Assembly (NCBI RefSeq): GCF_016775155.1
Contig: NZ_JAEUGD010000061.1
Span: 59,076 to 123,075, forward strand
Length of the DNA stretch: 64,000 bases
From: Fulvivirga marina
GTDB taxonomy: Bacteria > Bacteroidota > Bacteroidia > Cytophagales > Cyclobacteriaceae
Reading direction: 5' to 3'
In this document: in pieces, positions 26,791 through 37,700 of the stretch
Numbering within the stretch: position 1 is the first letter of the stretch
How the letters are laid out: the number at the start of each line of letters is the position of its first letter
Made by a program: the position numbers and the translations under genes
Notes under the pieces: model-generated
The model's database searches: none
The model's input: the letters and a program-made list of their open reading frames with translations, nothing else
What the model was told of the DNA's origin: nothing

Positions 26791-28101
26791 ATGAAAAAAC
26801 TACTTTCAATATTAATAATTATAACAAGTGCTGGTTGGGTACAGGGGCAGGATACCCTGGTTATTTCTCAACCTGAATTTGTAGAAAAGGTTATCCAAAA
26901 TAATGGAGGCGGCAAGATAGCCGAGAAACAGGCTGCTATGGCAAAGGCTGACTTTCAGCAGTCCAATGCGCTGTATTTGCCAACAGTTACGGCCTCTTAC
27001 ACGGCCATGCTAACCAACAACCCGTTGATGGCATTTGGATCAAAGCTGAATCAGGAGATTCTCACTCAGCAGGATTTTAACCCGGATCTGCTCAACAACC
27101 CTGATGACGTTGAAAATTATGCATCGGAAATCCAGATCTTACAACCTTTACTTAATCTGGATGGTATTTATGAGCGCAGTGCCGCCAGAATACAACATGA
27201 AGCATATCAATTAAAAGCTGAGCGAACCAAAGAGTATCTCGGGCTTGAGGCTACGAAACTTTACATGCAACTCCAATTGGTTTATGAAGCCGTGGATGTC
27301 ATCGCCAGAGCTCATAAAACTGCCGGAGAAGCTGTAAAAATTGTATCTGACTATTATGATCAGGGCATGGTACAAAAAGCTGACCTACTGGATGCAAAGG
27401 TTCGGTTAAATGAAGTCAAAAGCCAGCTACAGTATGCTCAGTCTAATGTGCAGAACACCTCTGATCAGCTTCTGATACTGATGGGCGAAACTCCAGGTAC
27501 TTACATCCTGTCTCCTCAAACCGGAGCTCCGCTTAACTATGACATGGCCACCTATGCTACCACGCTACCAGAAAACAGAAAAGACCTACTGGCAATGTCT
27601 AAAGCTGTAGATGGCTATGAAAGTATGTTAAAGTCTTCAAAAATGAAATTCATACCCAGGATCAATGCTTTTGGAAGCTTCCAGGTGTATGACAATGAAG
27701 CCTTTCAATTTGGGGCATCAGGATATTTGGTTGGTGCCAAAGCATCCTGGGACATTTTCAAGGGTTACTCCAACATAGCCAAAACCCATAAGGCAAGGCT
27801 GGAAGTGGAAAAAGCTAAACTGGAACAGGAAGAATATATTAGCCAGCAGCAGGCAGAATTGATCAAAGCTAACCGTATGCTGGCAGATGCCAAAAATAAG
27901 GTGGAACTGTACCAGCTTGCCTTTGATCAGGCCAATGAATCCTACAAGGTCAGAAGAGACAGGTTTGAGCAAGGTCTGGAAAAAACTGTAGATCTGCTGA
28001 TGGCTGAAAGCCAAATGTATCACAAAGAACTACAGCTACAACAGGCCATTTTCGAATATAATTTCACCAAAGAGTACTTACGTTTTTTAACTAAAGAATA
28101 A
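26791..28101 (+). CDS. TolC-family outer-membrane efflux protein
   Basis: This is the outer-membrane channel of the tripartite RND pump encoded by the next two genes. From the ATG at 26791 it has 436 residues: a signal peptide (M-K-K-L-L-S-I-L-I..., cut after Q-G-Q near 19) and then two OEP repeats with long coiled coils (about 25-215 and 240-430), as in TolC/OprM. The frame is open 19 codons further upstream, but those codons overlap the promoter and operator. It is the first gene of an efflux operon that continues with an adaptor, a permease and two small genes. Confidence 0.93.
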   Translation: MKKLLSILIIITSAGWVQGQDTLVISQPEFVEKVIQNNGGGKIAEKQAAMAKADFQQSNALYLPTVTASYTAMLTNNPLMAFGSKLNQEILTQQDFNPDLLNNPDDVENYASEIQILQPLLNLDGIYERSAARIQHEAYQLKAERTKEYLGLEATKLYMQLQLVYEAVDVIARAHKTAGEAVKIVSDYYDQGMVQKADLLDAKVRLNEVKSQLQYAQSNVQNTSDQLLILMGETPGTYILSPQTGAPLNYDMATYATTLPENRKDLLAMSKAVDGYESMLKSSKMKFIPRINAFGSFQVYDNEAFQFGASGYLVGAKASWDIFKGYSNIAKTHKARLEVEKAKLEQEEYISQQQAELIKANRMLADAKNKVELYQLAFDQANESYKVRRDRFEQGLEKTVDLLMAESQMYHKELQLQQAIFEYNFTKEYLRFLTKE

Positions 28102-28125
28102 TTGAAAATCCAAACAAGACACACA

Positions 28126-29232
28126 ATGAAAAAGCTTAAATATTTAATTATAATTCCGGCTATCGGCCTGCTTGCGAGCTGCGGATCGCATGATGAAGCC
28201 ACGGTTCAGGAAATAGCCCCTGTCAAAGTGCAGGTAGCTACTGCCAAAGCGGTAAAAGATGCCAGAGTAATCACCGTGAGTGGAAAAATTGAGGCTGGCA
28301 ACAGTGCTAACATCAGCACTCGAATGATGGGTAATGTAACTGGTGTCATGGTAAAACCAGGTGATAAGGTTAAGCAAGGGGACCTGCTGCTTACTATCTC
28401 AAGTACCGATCTGCAAGCCAAAAAGGCCCAGGTTACTTCTTCAATTACGCAGGCGAAAAGCGCCTATGATAATGCTGAGAAGGACTACAATCGATTCAAG
28501 ATACTTTATGAAAAGGGAAGTGCCTCTGAAAAGGAATTTGAAAACATGGGTACCCGGCTGGACATGGCCAAAGCAGGTCTGGAAGCAGCCAGACAGATGC
28601 AAAAAGAAGTAGAAGCCCAATTTGCTTATACTAACATCAGAGCTCCTTTCTCAGGCGTTGTGGCCAATACTTTTGTAAAAGCTGGAGACATTGCCAACCC
28701 CGGTATGCCACTAGTAGCAGTAGAGGGAACCTCTAAATACGAAGCTACCGTGATGGTACCTGAATCACAGATTGCGCAAGTGCAGGTAGGTGCTGAAACC
28801 CAGGTATTGGTTAAGTCAAGTAATCAGACCATAGCCGGCAAGGTAAAAGAAGTAAGCCCTTCAGCCAAAAATACCGGAGGCCAGTTCCTGGTCAAGATAG
28901 ACCTGCCCAAAACGCAGAATGTACTTCCCGGAATGTTTGTAAACGCTGATATAGAGGCCAAAAATACTGATGTTATAAACACCTCACCTCTGGTGGACAA
29001 GGATGCACTAATCCGCAACGGGCAACTAACAGGCATCTATGCGCTTAGCGCTGACAACAAAGCCATACTCCGATGGGTACTTACAGGCAAAGAGAAAGAA
29101 GGAAGCATTGAAGTCCTTTCGGGCATCAGCGATGGTGAAAAGTACATTGTAGAGCCAGAAGGAAAGCTTTTCAATGGCGCGCAAGTGGTAGTGGATCAAC
29201 AACGTGAAAGAATATCTAAAACATCAAAGTAA
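28126..29232 (+). CDS. RND efflux periplasmic adaptor (membrane fusion lipoprotein)
   Basis: This is a HlyD/MFP-family adaptor linking the inner-membrane permease with the TolC-like channel. From the ATG at 28126 it has 368 residues. A lipobox L-L-A-S-C near residue 18 predicts lipid anchoring. The lipoyl-type half motifs are I-E-A-G-N-S-A-N-I-S near 51 and I-R-A-P-F-S-G-V-V near 171, flanking a coiled-coil hairpin (about 95-155), followed by a beta-barrel domain. The frame extends 8 codons upstream to a TTG, which is less likely. Its stop overlaps the start of the permease gene by one base (TAATG). Confidence 0.94.
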   Translation: MKKLKYLIIIPAIGLLASCGSHDEATVQEIAPVKVQVATAKAVKDARVITVSGKIEAGNSANISTRMMGNVTGVMVKPGDKVKQGDLLLTISSTDLQAKKAQVTSSITQAKSAYDNAEKDYNRFKILYEKGSASEKEFENMGTRLDMAKAGLEAARQMQKEVEAQFAYTNIRAPFSGVVANTFVKAGDIANPGMPLVAVEGTSKYEATVMVPESQIAQVQVGAETQVLVKSSNQTIAGKVKEVSPSAKNTGGQFLVKIDLPKTQNVLPGMFVNADIEAKNTDVINTSPLVDKDALIRNGQLTGIYALSADNKAILRWVLTGKEKEGSIEVLSGISDGEKYIVEPEGKLFNGAQVVVDQQRERISKTSK

Positions 29233-32200
29233 TGCAGGAGGGAATATCAGGCAAAATTGCCAATTTTTTCATTCATTCGAAGCTTACCGTGCTTTTGATG
29301 GTGGCTTTGATGATCATAGGAGTGTACAGCTCTTTCTTAATCCCAAGGGAAGAAGAGCCGCAGATCATCGTTCCCATGGCCGATGTTATGGTTGGGTACC
29401 CGGGAGCGACTCCACAGGAAGTGGAAAGCAGAGTGGTAAAACCACTGGAAAGGATCATAGCCAACATCAAAGGCGTTGAGCACATACACAGTATGGCCAT
29501 GAATGGCGTGGCTGTTATGGTAGTACAGTTTTATGTAGGGGAAGATACAGAAAGGTCTTATGTAAAGCTCTACGACGAGCTGATGAAACATCAGAATATG
29601 TTTCCTGAAACAGTTTATCAGCCAGTGGTAAAAACAAGGTCGATTGACGACGTCCCCATGCTGGGCCTGACCTTATGGAGCAAAACCTACGATGACTACC
29701 AGCTCAGGTTACTGGCAGAGGAAGTAACATCTGAAATTGAAAAAGTAAAAGATGTCTCTATCACCAAGGAGATTGGCGGTCGTCCGCGTGCTTTGAGAAT
29801 AGTGGTAGATAAAGACAAGATGGCCGAAAACGGTGTGGATGTACTTAGTATCATGCAAATGCTCAGGGCCAGCAACAGCAGTTCGCAATCAGGTAAGTTT
29901 GTATCGGCCGACTCTGAGTACTTACTGACTACCGGACAGTTTCTAAGCACTGCTGAAGATGTTGAAGGTATTGTGGTGGGGATCAATAACCGTCTGCCCG
30001 TCTACCTCAGTCAAGTGGCACAGGTCATTGATGGACCTGCTAAGCCAAAAGATTATGTATTCTTTGGTTATGGAAAAGCTAATGCTGACTATCCGGAAAA
30101 CCCATCTACCTACCCCGCTGTCACTATATCGGTAGCCAAGGTCAAAGGTGCTGATGCCATGAAGGTATCGGATAAGATCCTGAAAAAAATAGACAGGCTT
30201 AGAAGTACCCTGATCCCGGATGAAGTGGAAGTAGAAGTAACCAGAAACTATGGTGAAACGGCTTCACACAAAGTTGGAGAATTGCTACTTCACCTGGGTG
30301 TGGCCATTGTGGCGGTAACGGTGCTGGTAATGCTGGCTATGGGCTGGAGAGGTGGACTGGTGGTATTCTTGTCTGTGCCATTAACTTTTGCTCTGACACT
30401 GTTCAGCTATTACATGCTGGGATACACGCTTAACAGGATCACACTTTTTGCCCTTGTATTTGTAGTAGGAATTGTAGTGGATGACAGTATCATTATTGCA
30501 GAAAACATGCACAGGCACTTTAAATCCAAAAAACTGCCTTTTGCCCAGGCTGCAATCTATGCGATCAACGAGGTGGGTAACCCTACCATTCTAGCCACTT
30601 TTACAGTGATTGCCGCTATTTTACCCATGGCCTTTGTGTCCGGTATGATGGGGCCTTACATGAGTCCTATGCCTATTGGTGCTTCCATAGCTATGATGCT
30701 TTCCCTGTTCGTGGCACTGACCGTCACTCCGTATCTTGGATATCACTTTCTGAGAGAAAAAGAAAAACGTGGCTCAGACAAAGCCCATGACGAAGGCCAT
30801 GGCTCTGGGTGGATATACAAAGTCTATAACAAGATTGAAAAGCCATTCCTGGAAAGCAGCGTTAAGCGATGGGTCATGCTGGGAACTACAGTAGTTCTGC
30901 TGTTTGGTTCCATGGGTATGTTCTTCACCAAATCAGTGGCTGTAAAAATGCTGCCATTTGATAACAAGAATGAGTTTCAGGTGGTGATCGACATGCCCGA
31001 AGGTACCACTCTGGAACGTACCGCAGCAGTAACTTCTGAAATTGCTCAATACCTGGCTGGTGTTCCTGAAGTGGTCAACTATCAGGCTTATGCCGGCACC
31101 TCTGCCCCTATCACTTTCAATGGACTGGTAAGGCACTACGACCTGAGAGGTGGAAGCAACATGGCAGATATTCAGGTGAACCTATTGCCTAAAGAAGACC
31201 GCTCGCATGACAGCCATGAAATAGCATCCGGCGTACGCTCAGAGGTTCAAAATATTGCCAGAAAGTACAATGCCAATGTCAAGATTGTGGAAGTTCCGCC
31301 AGGTCCTCCTGTACTTTCTACTTTGGTGGCAGAGGTTTATGGTCCTGAATATAGCGAGCAGATCAAAGTAGCTCAGCAGGTAAAGGGCATTCTTGAAAAC
31401 ACTCAGGATGTGGTAGATGTAGACTGGTATGTAGAGGCAGGCCAGACGGAGTACAAACTGGATGTAGACCGTGAAAAGGCGATGATGCATGGTATTGTCC
31501 CTCAGCAAGTAGTGGGCAACCTCACTTACCTGATCGGCGGCCACCCGGTAAGCACGCTTTATGATGAATACGCCGACAACCCGGTAGAGATTACCATGAC
31601 ACTACAGGATAAGGAACAGGCTGGAATAGACCTGGTACAAACCCTGAAAGTAAAAGGCATGCAAGGCAATATGGTTCCTATCAATGATATCGTAAGTGTT
31701 AAGGAAGATGCTTTGCAGACGACCATTTATCGAAAGGACCAGAAGCGTGTAGTTTATGTGCTGGCTGACATGGCGGGAGCATTGGAAAGTCCTGCTTATG
31801 CCATCCTCGGCATGACTGAAAAACTGCAAAACATGAATTTGCCAGCAGGCTACAGTGTAAGCGAGTTGTACATGGAACAGCCTGAAGATGAATCTGACTT
31901 TGCCGTGAAGTGGGATGGTGAATGGCAAATTACTCTTGAGGTGTTCCGTGATCTGGGAGGTGCCTTCCTGGTCGTGATCATTGCCATCTATATGTTGATT
32001 GTGGGTTGGTTCCAAAACTTCAAAACACCGATTGTGATGATGTTGGCTATTCCCTTGTCCCTGATTGGTATTGTGCTAGGGCACTGGCTATTGGGAGCAT
32101 TCTTTACAGCCACCTCATTCATAGGCATGATCGCTCTGGCTGGGGTAATGGTAAGAAACTCCGTTTTGCTGATCGACTTTATCGAGATCAGGCTTAAAGA

Positions 32201-32447
32201 GGGGGTTGATCTTAAAACAGCTATCATCGAAGCTGGAGCTGTACGAACCACTCCTATCCTGCTCACTACAGGAGCTGTAGTGATTGGTGCTTCCATCATA
32301 TTGTTTGACCCTATATTCCAGGGACTGGCAATATCACTAGTAGCCGGAGCCATAGTATCTACTATGCTCACGCTGGTAGTAGTACCACTGATCTACTACA
32401 TGACAGAGAGGAAAAAGTGGGAAAAGCAACAGGTGAGTTCTAAATAA
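29232..32447 (+). CDS. RND multidrug efflux permease (AcrB/HAE1-like)
   Basis: This is the inner-membrane proton-driven pump of the tripartite system, full length at 1071 residues. It has the RND plan: TM1 (about 15-35), a large periplasmic loop, TM2-6, a second periplasmic loop and TM7-12. Proton-relay acidic residues appear in V-V-G-I-V-V-D-D-S-I near 415. The second half has the G-V-M-V-R-N-S-V-L-L-I-D-F helix near 970. The loop sequences are closer to drug-type than to Cus/Czc metal pumps, although the small downstream genes resemble those of metal-efflux operons. It is translationally coupled to the adaptor gene. Confidence 0.95.
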   Translation: MQEGISGKIANFFIHSKLTVLLMVALMIIGVYSSFLIPREEEPQIIVPMADVMVGYPGATPQEVESRVVKPLERIIANIKGVEHIHSMAMNGVAVMVVQFYVGEDTERSYVKLYDELMKHQNMFPETVYQPVVKTRSIDDVPMLGLTLWSKTYDDYQLRLLAEEVTSEIEKVKDVSITKEIGGRPRALRIVVDKDKMAENGVDVLSIMQMLRASNSSSQSGKFVSADSEYLLTTGQFLSTAEDVEGIVVGINNRLPVYLSQVAQVIDGPAKPKDYVFFGYGKANADYPENPSTYPAVTISVAKVKGADAMKVSDKILKKIDRLRSTLIPDEVEVEVTRNYGETASHKVGELLLHLGVAIVAVTVLVMLAMGWRGGLVVFLSVPLTFALTLFSYYMLGYTLNRITLFALVFVVGIVVDDSIIIAENMHRHFKSKKLPFAQAAIYAINEVGNPTILATFTVIAAILPMAFVSGMMGPYMSPMPIGASIAMMLSLFVALTVTPYLGYHFLREKEKRGSDKAHDEGHGSGWIYKVYNKIEKPFLESSVKRWVMLGTTVVLLFGSMGMFFTKSVAVKMLPFDNKNEFQVVIDMPEGTTLERTAAVTSEIAQYLAGVPEVVNYQAYAGTSAPITFNGLVRHYDLRGGSNMADIQVNLLPKEDRSHDSHEIASGVRSEVQNIARKYNANVKIVEVPPGPPVLSTLVAEVYGPEYSEQIKVAQQVKGILENTQDVVDVDWYVEAGQTEYKLDVDREKAMMHGIVPQQVVGNLTYLIGGHPVSTLYDEYADNPVEITMTLQDKEQAGIDLVQTLKVKGMQGNMVPINDIVSVKEDALQTTIYRKDQKRVVYVLADMAGALESPAYAILGMTEKLQNMNLPAGYSVSELYMEQPEDESDFAVKWDGEWQITLEVFRDLGGAFLVVIIAIYMLIVGWFQNFKTPIVMMLAIPLSLIGIVLGHWLLGAFFTATSFIGMIALAGVMVRNSVLLIDFIEIRLKEGVDLKTAIIEAGAVRTTPILLTTGAVVIGASIILFDPIFQGLAISLVAGAIVSTMLTLVVVPLIYYMTERKKWEKQQVSSK

Positions 32448-32462
32448 TTAACAGATAAGGTC

Positions 32463-32768
32463 ATGGAATTACTAATCATAACCGCAGTTCAGTCCTACGA
32501 AGAGGACATCAAAAGACTGCTCAAAAAAAATGGTGTGAAAGCATTTTCTCACATGGATGTGAACGGCTATAAAGAACTGGCAGAAGAATCAAGGGAATCC
32601 AACTGGTTTGCCTCCGATCATAACGAACACCGGTCCGTGCTTTTCTATGCCTTTGTGGGTAACCAAGACGTAGACGAAGTCCTGAACGCTATTGACAGTT
32701 TCAATAAAGATCAGGATAACGAATCGCATGTACATGCGGTGCTTTTAGAAGTAAAAAAGAGTATTTAA
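32463..32768 (+). CDS. PII-like small protein of the efflux operon
   Basis: This is a 101-residue protein, 15 nt after the permease gene. It looks like a ferredoxin-fold PII-like protein: an initial strand M-E-L-L-I-I-T-A-V, helix E-E-D-I-K-R-L-L-K-K-N-G, strand and C-terminal strand H-A-V-L-L-E-V. DUF3240-type PII-like proteins are known next to heavy-metal RND pumps, and this may be a relative serving as a ligand sensor of the pump. The homology is inferred from pattern, not from a clear motif. Confidence 0.6.
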   Translation: MELLIITAVQSYEEDIKRLLKKNGVKAFSHMDVNGYKELAEESRESNWFASDHNEHRSVLFYAFVGNQDVDEVLNAIDSFNKDQDNESHVHAVLLEVKKSI

Positions 32769-32780
32769 AATCTAAATAAA

Positions 32781-32966
32781 ATGAGAACAAGAATAGTACA
32801 TGCAGTAGCAGGAATGTTCATTTTAATCAGCATTCTGCTCTCTATCTATGTAAATCAAAACTGGCTGTGGTTTACAGCCTTTGTCGGAGCCAATTTACTG
32901 CAATCATCGTTCACCAACTGGTGCTTGATGAACGATATATTGGCCAAAATCGGCGTTAAAGATTAA
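32781..32966 (+). CDS. DUF2892 inner-membrane protein
   Basis: This is a 61-residue protein with two hydrophobic helices (about 8-24 and 28-46) and the DUF2892 (YgaP-tail-like) pattern: R-I-V-H-A-V-A-G at the N-terminus and a C-L-M-N-D-I-L-A-K-I-G ending with a Cys. Such proteins often occur beside rhodanese or metal-efflux genes. It is the last gene of the efflux operon, followed by a terminator. Confidence 0.8.
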   Translation: MRTRIVHAVAGMFILISILLSIYVNQNWLWFTAFVGANLLQSSFTNWCLMNDILAKIGVKD

Positions 32967-33002
32967 GAAATCACTTTGTGTAGTCTGTGATGTTTGGTGA
33001 TG

Positions 33003-33034
33003 AGCCCCCCTGAGAAGGTGGGCTTGTCTTTTAC
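33003..33034 (+). terminator. Intrinsic terminator of the efflux operon
   Basis: The stem 33003-33010 pairs with 33017-33024 (GC-rich, one mismatch) and is followed by a T-rich stretch, 36 nt after the last gene. Confidence 0.75.
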
Positions 33035-33044
33035 CTTAAAAGCA

Positions 33045-33077
33045 CAAAAATTAAAGCAGACCTTAATGATCTGCTTT
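33045..33077 (-). terminator. Intrinsic terminator of the serine hydrolase gene
   Basis: An 8-bp stem (33053-33060 with 33070-33077) is followed, on the minus strand, by a T-rich run. It lies about 40 nt beyond the stop of the gene at 33118-34467. Confidence 0.68.
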
Positions 33078-33117
33078 CTCAAATAAAGCCCCCAAATGTA
33101 TAGACACCGGTATACTG

Positions 33118-34467
33118 CTACCCCTTTGTAAATACATATTTATCTTTCACCCCGTTTTGGACCAGTACTAATTGATTGAGTTCAGGGTTAAAGATAAATT
33201 CCACACCAATCTCATCATTGATAAATCGATGACTTCCTTTATAAAGCAATGGATCATTTGGCCCTTCTTCTAGTTGGATATGCAACATATTCCCCCTTTT
33301 TGTCACCTTAAATTTACCCGGTAATCCTTCTGAAGTATAAACGCCAATATACTTATCCAGATCATCTGACGAAATCTCAGTGACTCCAAAATCAGGCCAT
33401 GTAAAATGTTCATTAAAGTAGCATTTTACAACATCCTGCACGAGGCTATTCATGTTATAATTTAGTGCATTGGCGGCCACAGAGATAGCCAATTCCTCTT
33501 TAGGAAAATAAATGGTTATGGCATTAAATCCATCCAGGTTTCCTCCATGCCCAAATGCCGATCTATCACCATAATCAAATGACAGAATACCCATTCCGTA
33601 GGTACCCTGAATTGTTGTCATCATGGCTAAGCTTTGTTTTGACACCAGCCTTCCGCCAAACAGAGCCTCCATAAATCGATTTAAATCATCAGGGGTAGAT
33701 ACCATTGCTCCTGCACCTAAAGGAATAGACATGTCTGTCTCTGTTTCTTTGACCCATTGAGTTGAATAAGTGTAAGAGCTACTCTCGTTATCATTCAGAT
33801 TGATTTTTCCTCCATAATAGGTATCTTTCAGACCAAGGGGGAAACAGATCTTCTCTTCTATCAAATCTTTAAAGCTTGAATTATAGATCTTCTCAAGCAT
33901 TACCGAGAGCAATAAATAATTAGAGTTACTGTAAGCTGCTTTGCTGTTGGGAATAAAGTCACTCTCATAGGCAGCTATGATTTCAACCATCTCCTGAGGA
34001 GATTTGAACTGTGTACGATAGGCCAAGAACAATGAGTCTTTAGTAAAGCTATGGATACCACTTCTATGATTTAGCAAATTGCCTACTGTAATAAGCTCGG
34101 AATTTTCAATGGTTGGGAAGTACACCTCTATGGTCTGATCAATGCTCAATTTACTTTCTTCAATGGCTTTAAAAACCAGAGTGGCTGTAAACATTTTGGA
34201 TATAGAGCCTACCCTATATTTTGTTTTGGCACCAGAGGCTTTTTGAAGCTCTATATCATCAAACCCGATGGCTTTGGAATAGACATTGGCTCCATGGTGC
34301 TGTATGGAGACACTGCCCATGAACTTATCATTTTCATAAAGCAGATCAAACAAACTATCCAGTTTGAGTGTGTTTTGATCATTTTCCCGAGTTTGACTGG
34401 TACCTCCTTGCTTCCCGCAAGAGCACAGTAGGGCAAAAAATGCGACAAAAAGTAATGTTGATTTCAT
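33118..34467 (-). CDS. Class C beta-lactamase-family serine hydrolase lipoprotein
   Basis: This is a penicillin-binding-protein/AmpC-fold hydrolase, 449 residues. It has a lipoprotein signal with lipobox L-L-C-S-C (Cys about 17). Active-site motifs are S-I-S-K (S-x-x-K) near residue 92, Y-S-N near 180 and H-G-G near 308 (in place of K-T-G). The H-G-G form is typical of esterase- or peptidase-like members rather than true beta-lactamases. A C-terminal domain (about 360-449) resembles the DUF3471-like tail of such proteins. It probably acts in the periplasm on peptides or esters. It is a single gene with its own terminator. Confidence 0.9.
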   Translation of the reverse strand: MKSTLLFVAFFALLCSCGKQGGTSQTRENDQNTLKLDSLFDLLYENDKFMGSVSIQHHGANVYSKAIGFDDIELQKASGAKTKYRVGSISKMFTATLVFKAIEESKLSIDQTIEVYFPTIENSELITVGNLLNHRSGIHSFTKDSLFLAYRTQFKSPQEMVEIIAAYESDFIPNSKAAYSNSNYLLLSVMLEKIYNSSFKDLIEEKICFPLGLKDTYYGGKINLNDNESSSYTYSTQWVKETETDMSIPLGAGAMVSTPDDLNRFMEALFGGRLVSKQSLAMMTTIQGTYGMGILSFDYGDRSAFGHGGNLDGFNAITIYFPKEELAISVAANALNYNMNSLVQDVVKCYFNEHFTWPDFGVTEISSDDLDKYIGVYTSEGLPGKFKVTKRGNMLHIQLEEGPNDPLLYKGSHRFINDEIGVEFIFNPELNQLVLVQNGVKDKYVFTKG

Positions 34468-34775
34468 GTTGTATTTTGTTTGAGTTTTTGATTTTCAAAA
34501 TACTTATACGCATAACCAAGAACTATGTTATACAAGGTAGCTGCCAATAAAAAACCCATTGCCTAAAATGACACTTATTGTACCCGGTTTGATTTTGGTT
34601 TTAAGAATGTAACTCTGTTTAACGGGCAAAAATGCTCATTCTCTCAAGGCTATCGTATGCTTAGGTTATAATACAAAGCCACGATTAATGGTTTTGTTAA
34701 TTTTTAAAGTTTTACTTTCGCAGAACTTCATTTAATTTGATTAAAGCCTATATTTAGTTTAATAAGTAGATTTTA
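34468..34775. other. Divergent intergenic region before the restriction-modification operon
   Basis: These 308 AT-rich bases separate two divergent genes. A near-consensus -7 element (TACTTTCG, 34713-34720; one mismatch to TAnnTTTG) could drive hsdR. I see no further structure or small gene. Confidence 0.4.
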
Positions 34776-37700
34776 ATGATTCACAACGAAGATTCACGGG
34801 TAAAAATCCCAACTTTACTTCATCTTACTAGACTGGGCTACAATTACTTGTCTCTTAAAGAAGCCGTATGGGATATCAATACCAATATCTTCACGGATGT
34901 TTTCAAGGAATCCATTGGCAAAATCAATCCTGAGTTAGAAGAGTCAGATATCGGTCGTTTGTATGATGAGATATCCCTGGACTTGGAAAACGAAGACTTA
35001 GGACGTGTATTCTATCAAAAACTTATCAACCAATCCTCTCCCCGATTGATTGACTTTAAGGATTTTGCAAATAATAGCTTTCACGTTGTCACAGAATTGC
35101 CGTATGAAAAGGATGATGACAATTTTCGTCCTGACATAATTCTGCTCATTAATGGCATGCCTTTGGCCTTTATTGAGGTTAAAAAGCCAAATAATCTGGA
35201 AGGCATACAAGCCGAGCATATTCGTATTGAAAAGCGATTTAAGAATAAGAAGTTTCGAAAGTTCATCAACCTCACACAGCTGATGGTCTTCTCTAATAAC
35301 ATGGAGTATGATGATGAAGCCATCCAACCCTTGCAAGGAGCTTTTTATGCAACAACGGCCTATGGTAAACCAACCTTTAATTACTTCAGAGAAGAAGACA
35401 AGTTTGATTTAAATGCGTTGTTACAGCCAGAGAACCCTGGCACAGAAGATTATATTTTAAAAGACACCAACTATGTTGGCATAAAATCAACACCGGAGTT
35501 TAAAACTAACAAGAACCCGAATACACCCACTAACCGAATTTGCACTTCACTATTCCAGAAGGATCGGCTGGCATTTATATTACGCTATGCCTTTACTTAT
35601 GTAGAGGAAGATTTGGGTAAGCTGGAAAAGCACATTATGCGTTACCCTCAGCTATTCGCCACGAAAGCCATTGAGCAGAAATTAGAAGAAGGTGTTAAAA
35701 AAGGGATTATATGGCACACCCAAGGATCAGGTAAAACTGCCCTGGCCTATTACAACGTCCGGTATCTTACTGACTATTTTCAGAAAAAGGGTGTCATACC
35801 TAAATTCTATTTCATTGTAGATCGCATTGATCTGGCCGAGCAGGCATCAAGAGAATTTCGGCATCGCGATTTAATAGTCCATTCGGTTAATTCTAAAGAG
35901 CAGTTTATTAAGGATATCAAGAGTACCACTGTACTTCACAATGTATCCGGAAAACGGGAAATAACGGTTGTTAATATTCAGAAGTTTGAAGATGACAAGA
36001 ACGTTGTACGGAATACTGATTATCAAGTCAATATACAACGGGTCTACTTCCTGGATGAAGTGCATCGCAGCTATAATCCGAAAGGGAGTTTCCTGGCTAA
36101 CCTGCAAGAATCAGATAGTAATGCCATCAAAATTGGTTTAACTGGCACCCCGCTTCTTGGAAACGATTACAATTCCAGAACGCTTTTTGGCGACTATATT
36201 CATAAATACTATTACAATAAATCGATTGCGGATGGCTATACCCTCAGGTTGATCCGTGAGGAGATAGAAACCAGCTATAAACTCACTCTACAGAAGGCAC
36301 TGGAAGAAATTGAAATCCTTAAGGGGGATGCTGACCGCAAAAAGATATATGCACACCACAAATTTGCAGAACCCATGCTGGATTACATCATCATGGACTT
36401 TGAGAAGGCACGAATTACCAACGGTGACAGTTCTTTAGGGGCGATGGTCATCTGCGATTCTTCCGACCAAGCAAAGATGATGCATGAAGTATTTCAGGAA
36501 AAATATGCCCAACAGGATGAAGATGAGCTGCCGTTGGCAGCTGAGCCAACGCTTGCTTATGCTAAAAAGAAGAGCGAAAGTTATAAGGTTACTACCGCTG
36601 CACTGATTCTCCATGATATTGGCACAAAAGAAGATCGCAAGAACTTGGTCAAAGACTACAAGGCAGGTAACATTGATATCTTATTTGTTTTCAACATGTT
36701 GCTTACGGGCTTTGATGCCAAACGGCTTAAAAAGCTATATCTCGGCAGAGTAATTAAGGCACATAACCTTTTACAAGCCCTAACGCGGGTGAATCGTACC
36801 TATAAAAATTACCGGTACGGCTATGTGGTCGATTTTGCCGATATCAAAAAAGAATTTGATAAGACCAATCAGGCTTATTTTAATGAGTTACAGTCGGAGC
36901 TGGGAGACGAAATGGAAAGTTATTCCAAATTGTTCAAGACCCAGGAAGAGATCAACGCAGAGATTGATGAGATAAAAGAGGTGCTGTTTCATTTTGACAC
37001 TTCCAATGCGGAGGTTTTCTCTCAACAGATTTCGCAAATTTCCGAGCGGGCTGAAATGCTTAAAATTACCCGGGTATTGAATAATGCCAGGAGTCTGTAT
37101 AACCTGATTAGGCTATCCGGTAATTATGACTTATTGGATAAACTCGATTTTCATAAGCTAACAGTGCTCTCACGGGAAGCAAACGATCGACTTGCCTTAA
37201 TCAATACCAAGGAAGCCTTAGAAAGTAGTGTAGATACTTCTAATCTTTTAAATATTGCATTGGAGGATGTGCTATTTGCATTTACCAAGGTGAGCGAGGA
37301 AGAAATGATATTGGCAGATGAGTATAAGGAAATATTAAGAAGAACGAGAGAAACACTAGGGGGTAATTTTGATCCGGCTGATCCCGAATTTATTTCCTTA
37401 AGGGAGGAATTGGAACGGCTCTTTAAAAAGAAAAAGCTCAATGAGATAACCAAAGAGCAAATGGAAGCCAATATTAAGGCATTGGAAAAAATACACAAAG
37501 AGGCGAAAGAACTGGAACGGAAAAATCAATTACTTAGGGCGAAGTACGATCATGACGCCAAATATACACGTTTGCATAAGCGATTGATGGAAAAAGACCC
37601 ATTAACGAGTTGCGAACAAAAGTTGTTTGAAGCACTACAAGCGCTTAAATCAAAAGCGGATGAGCATGTACTGAATAACTCCAATATGTTGGACAACGAA

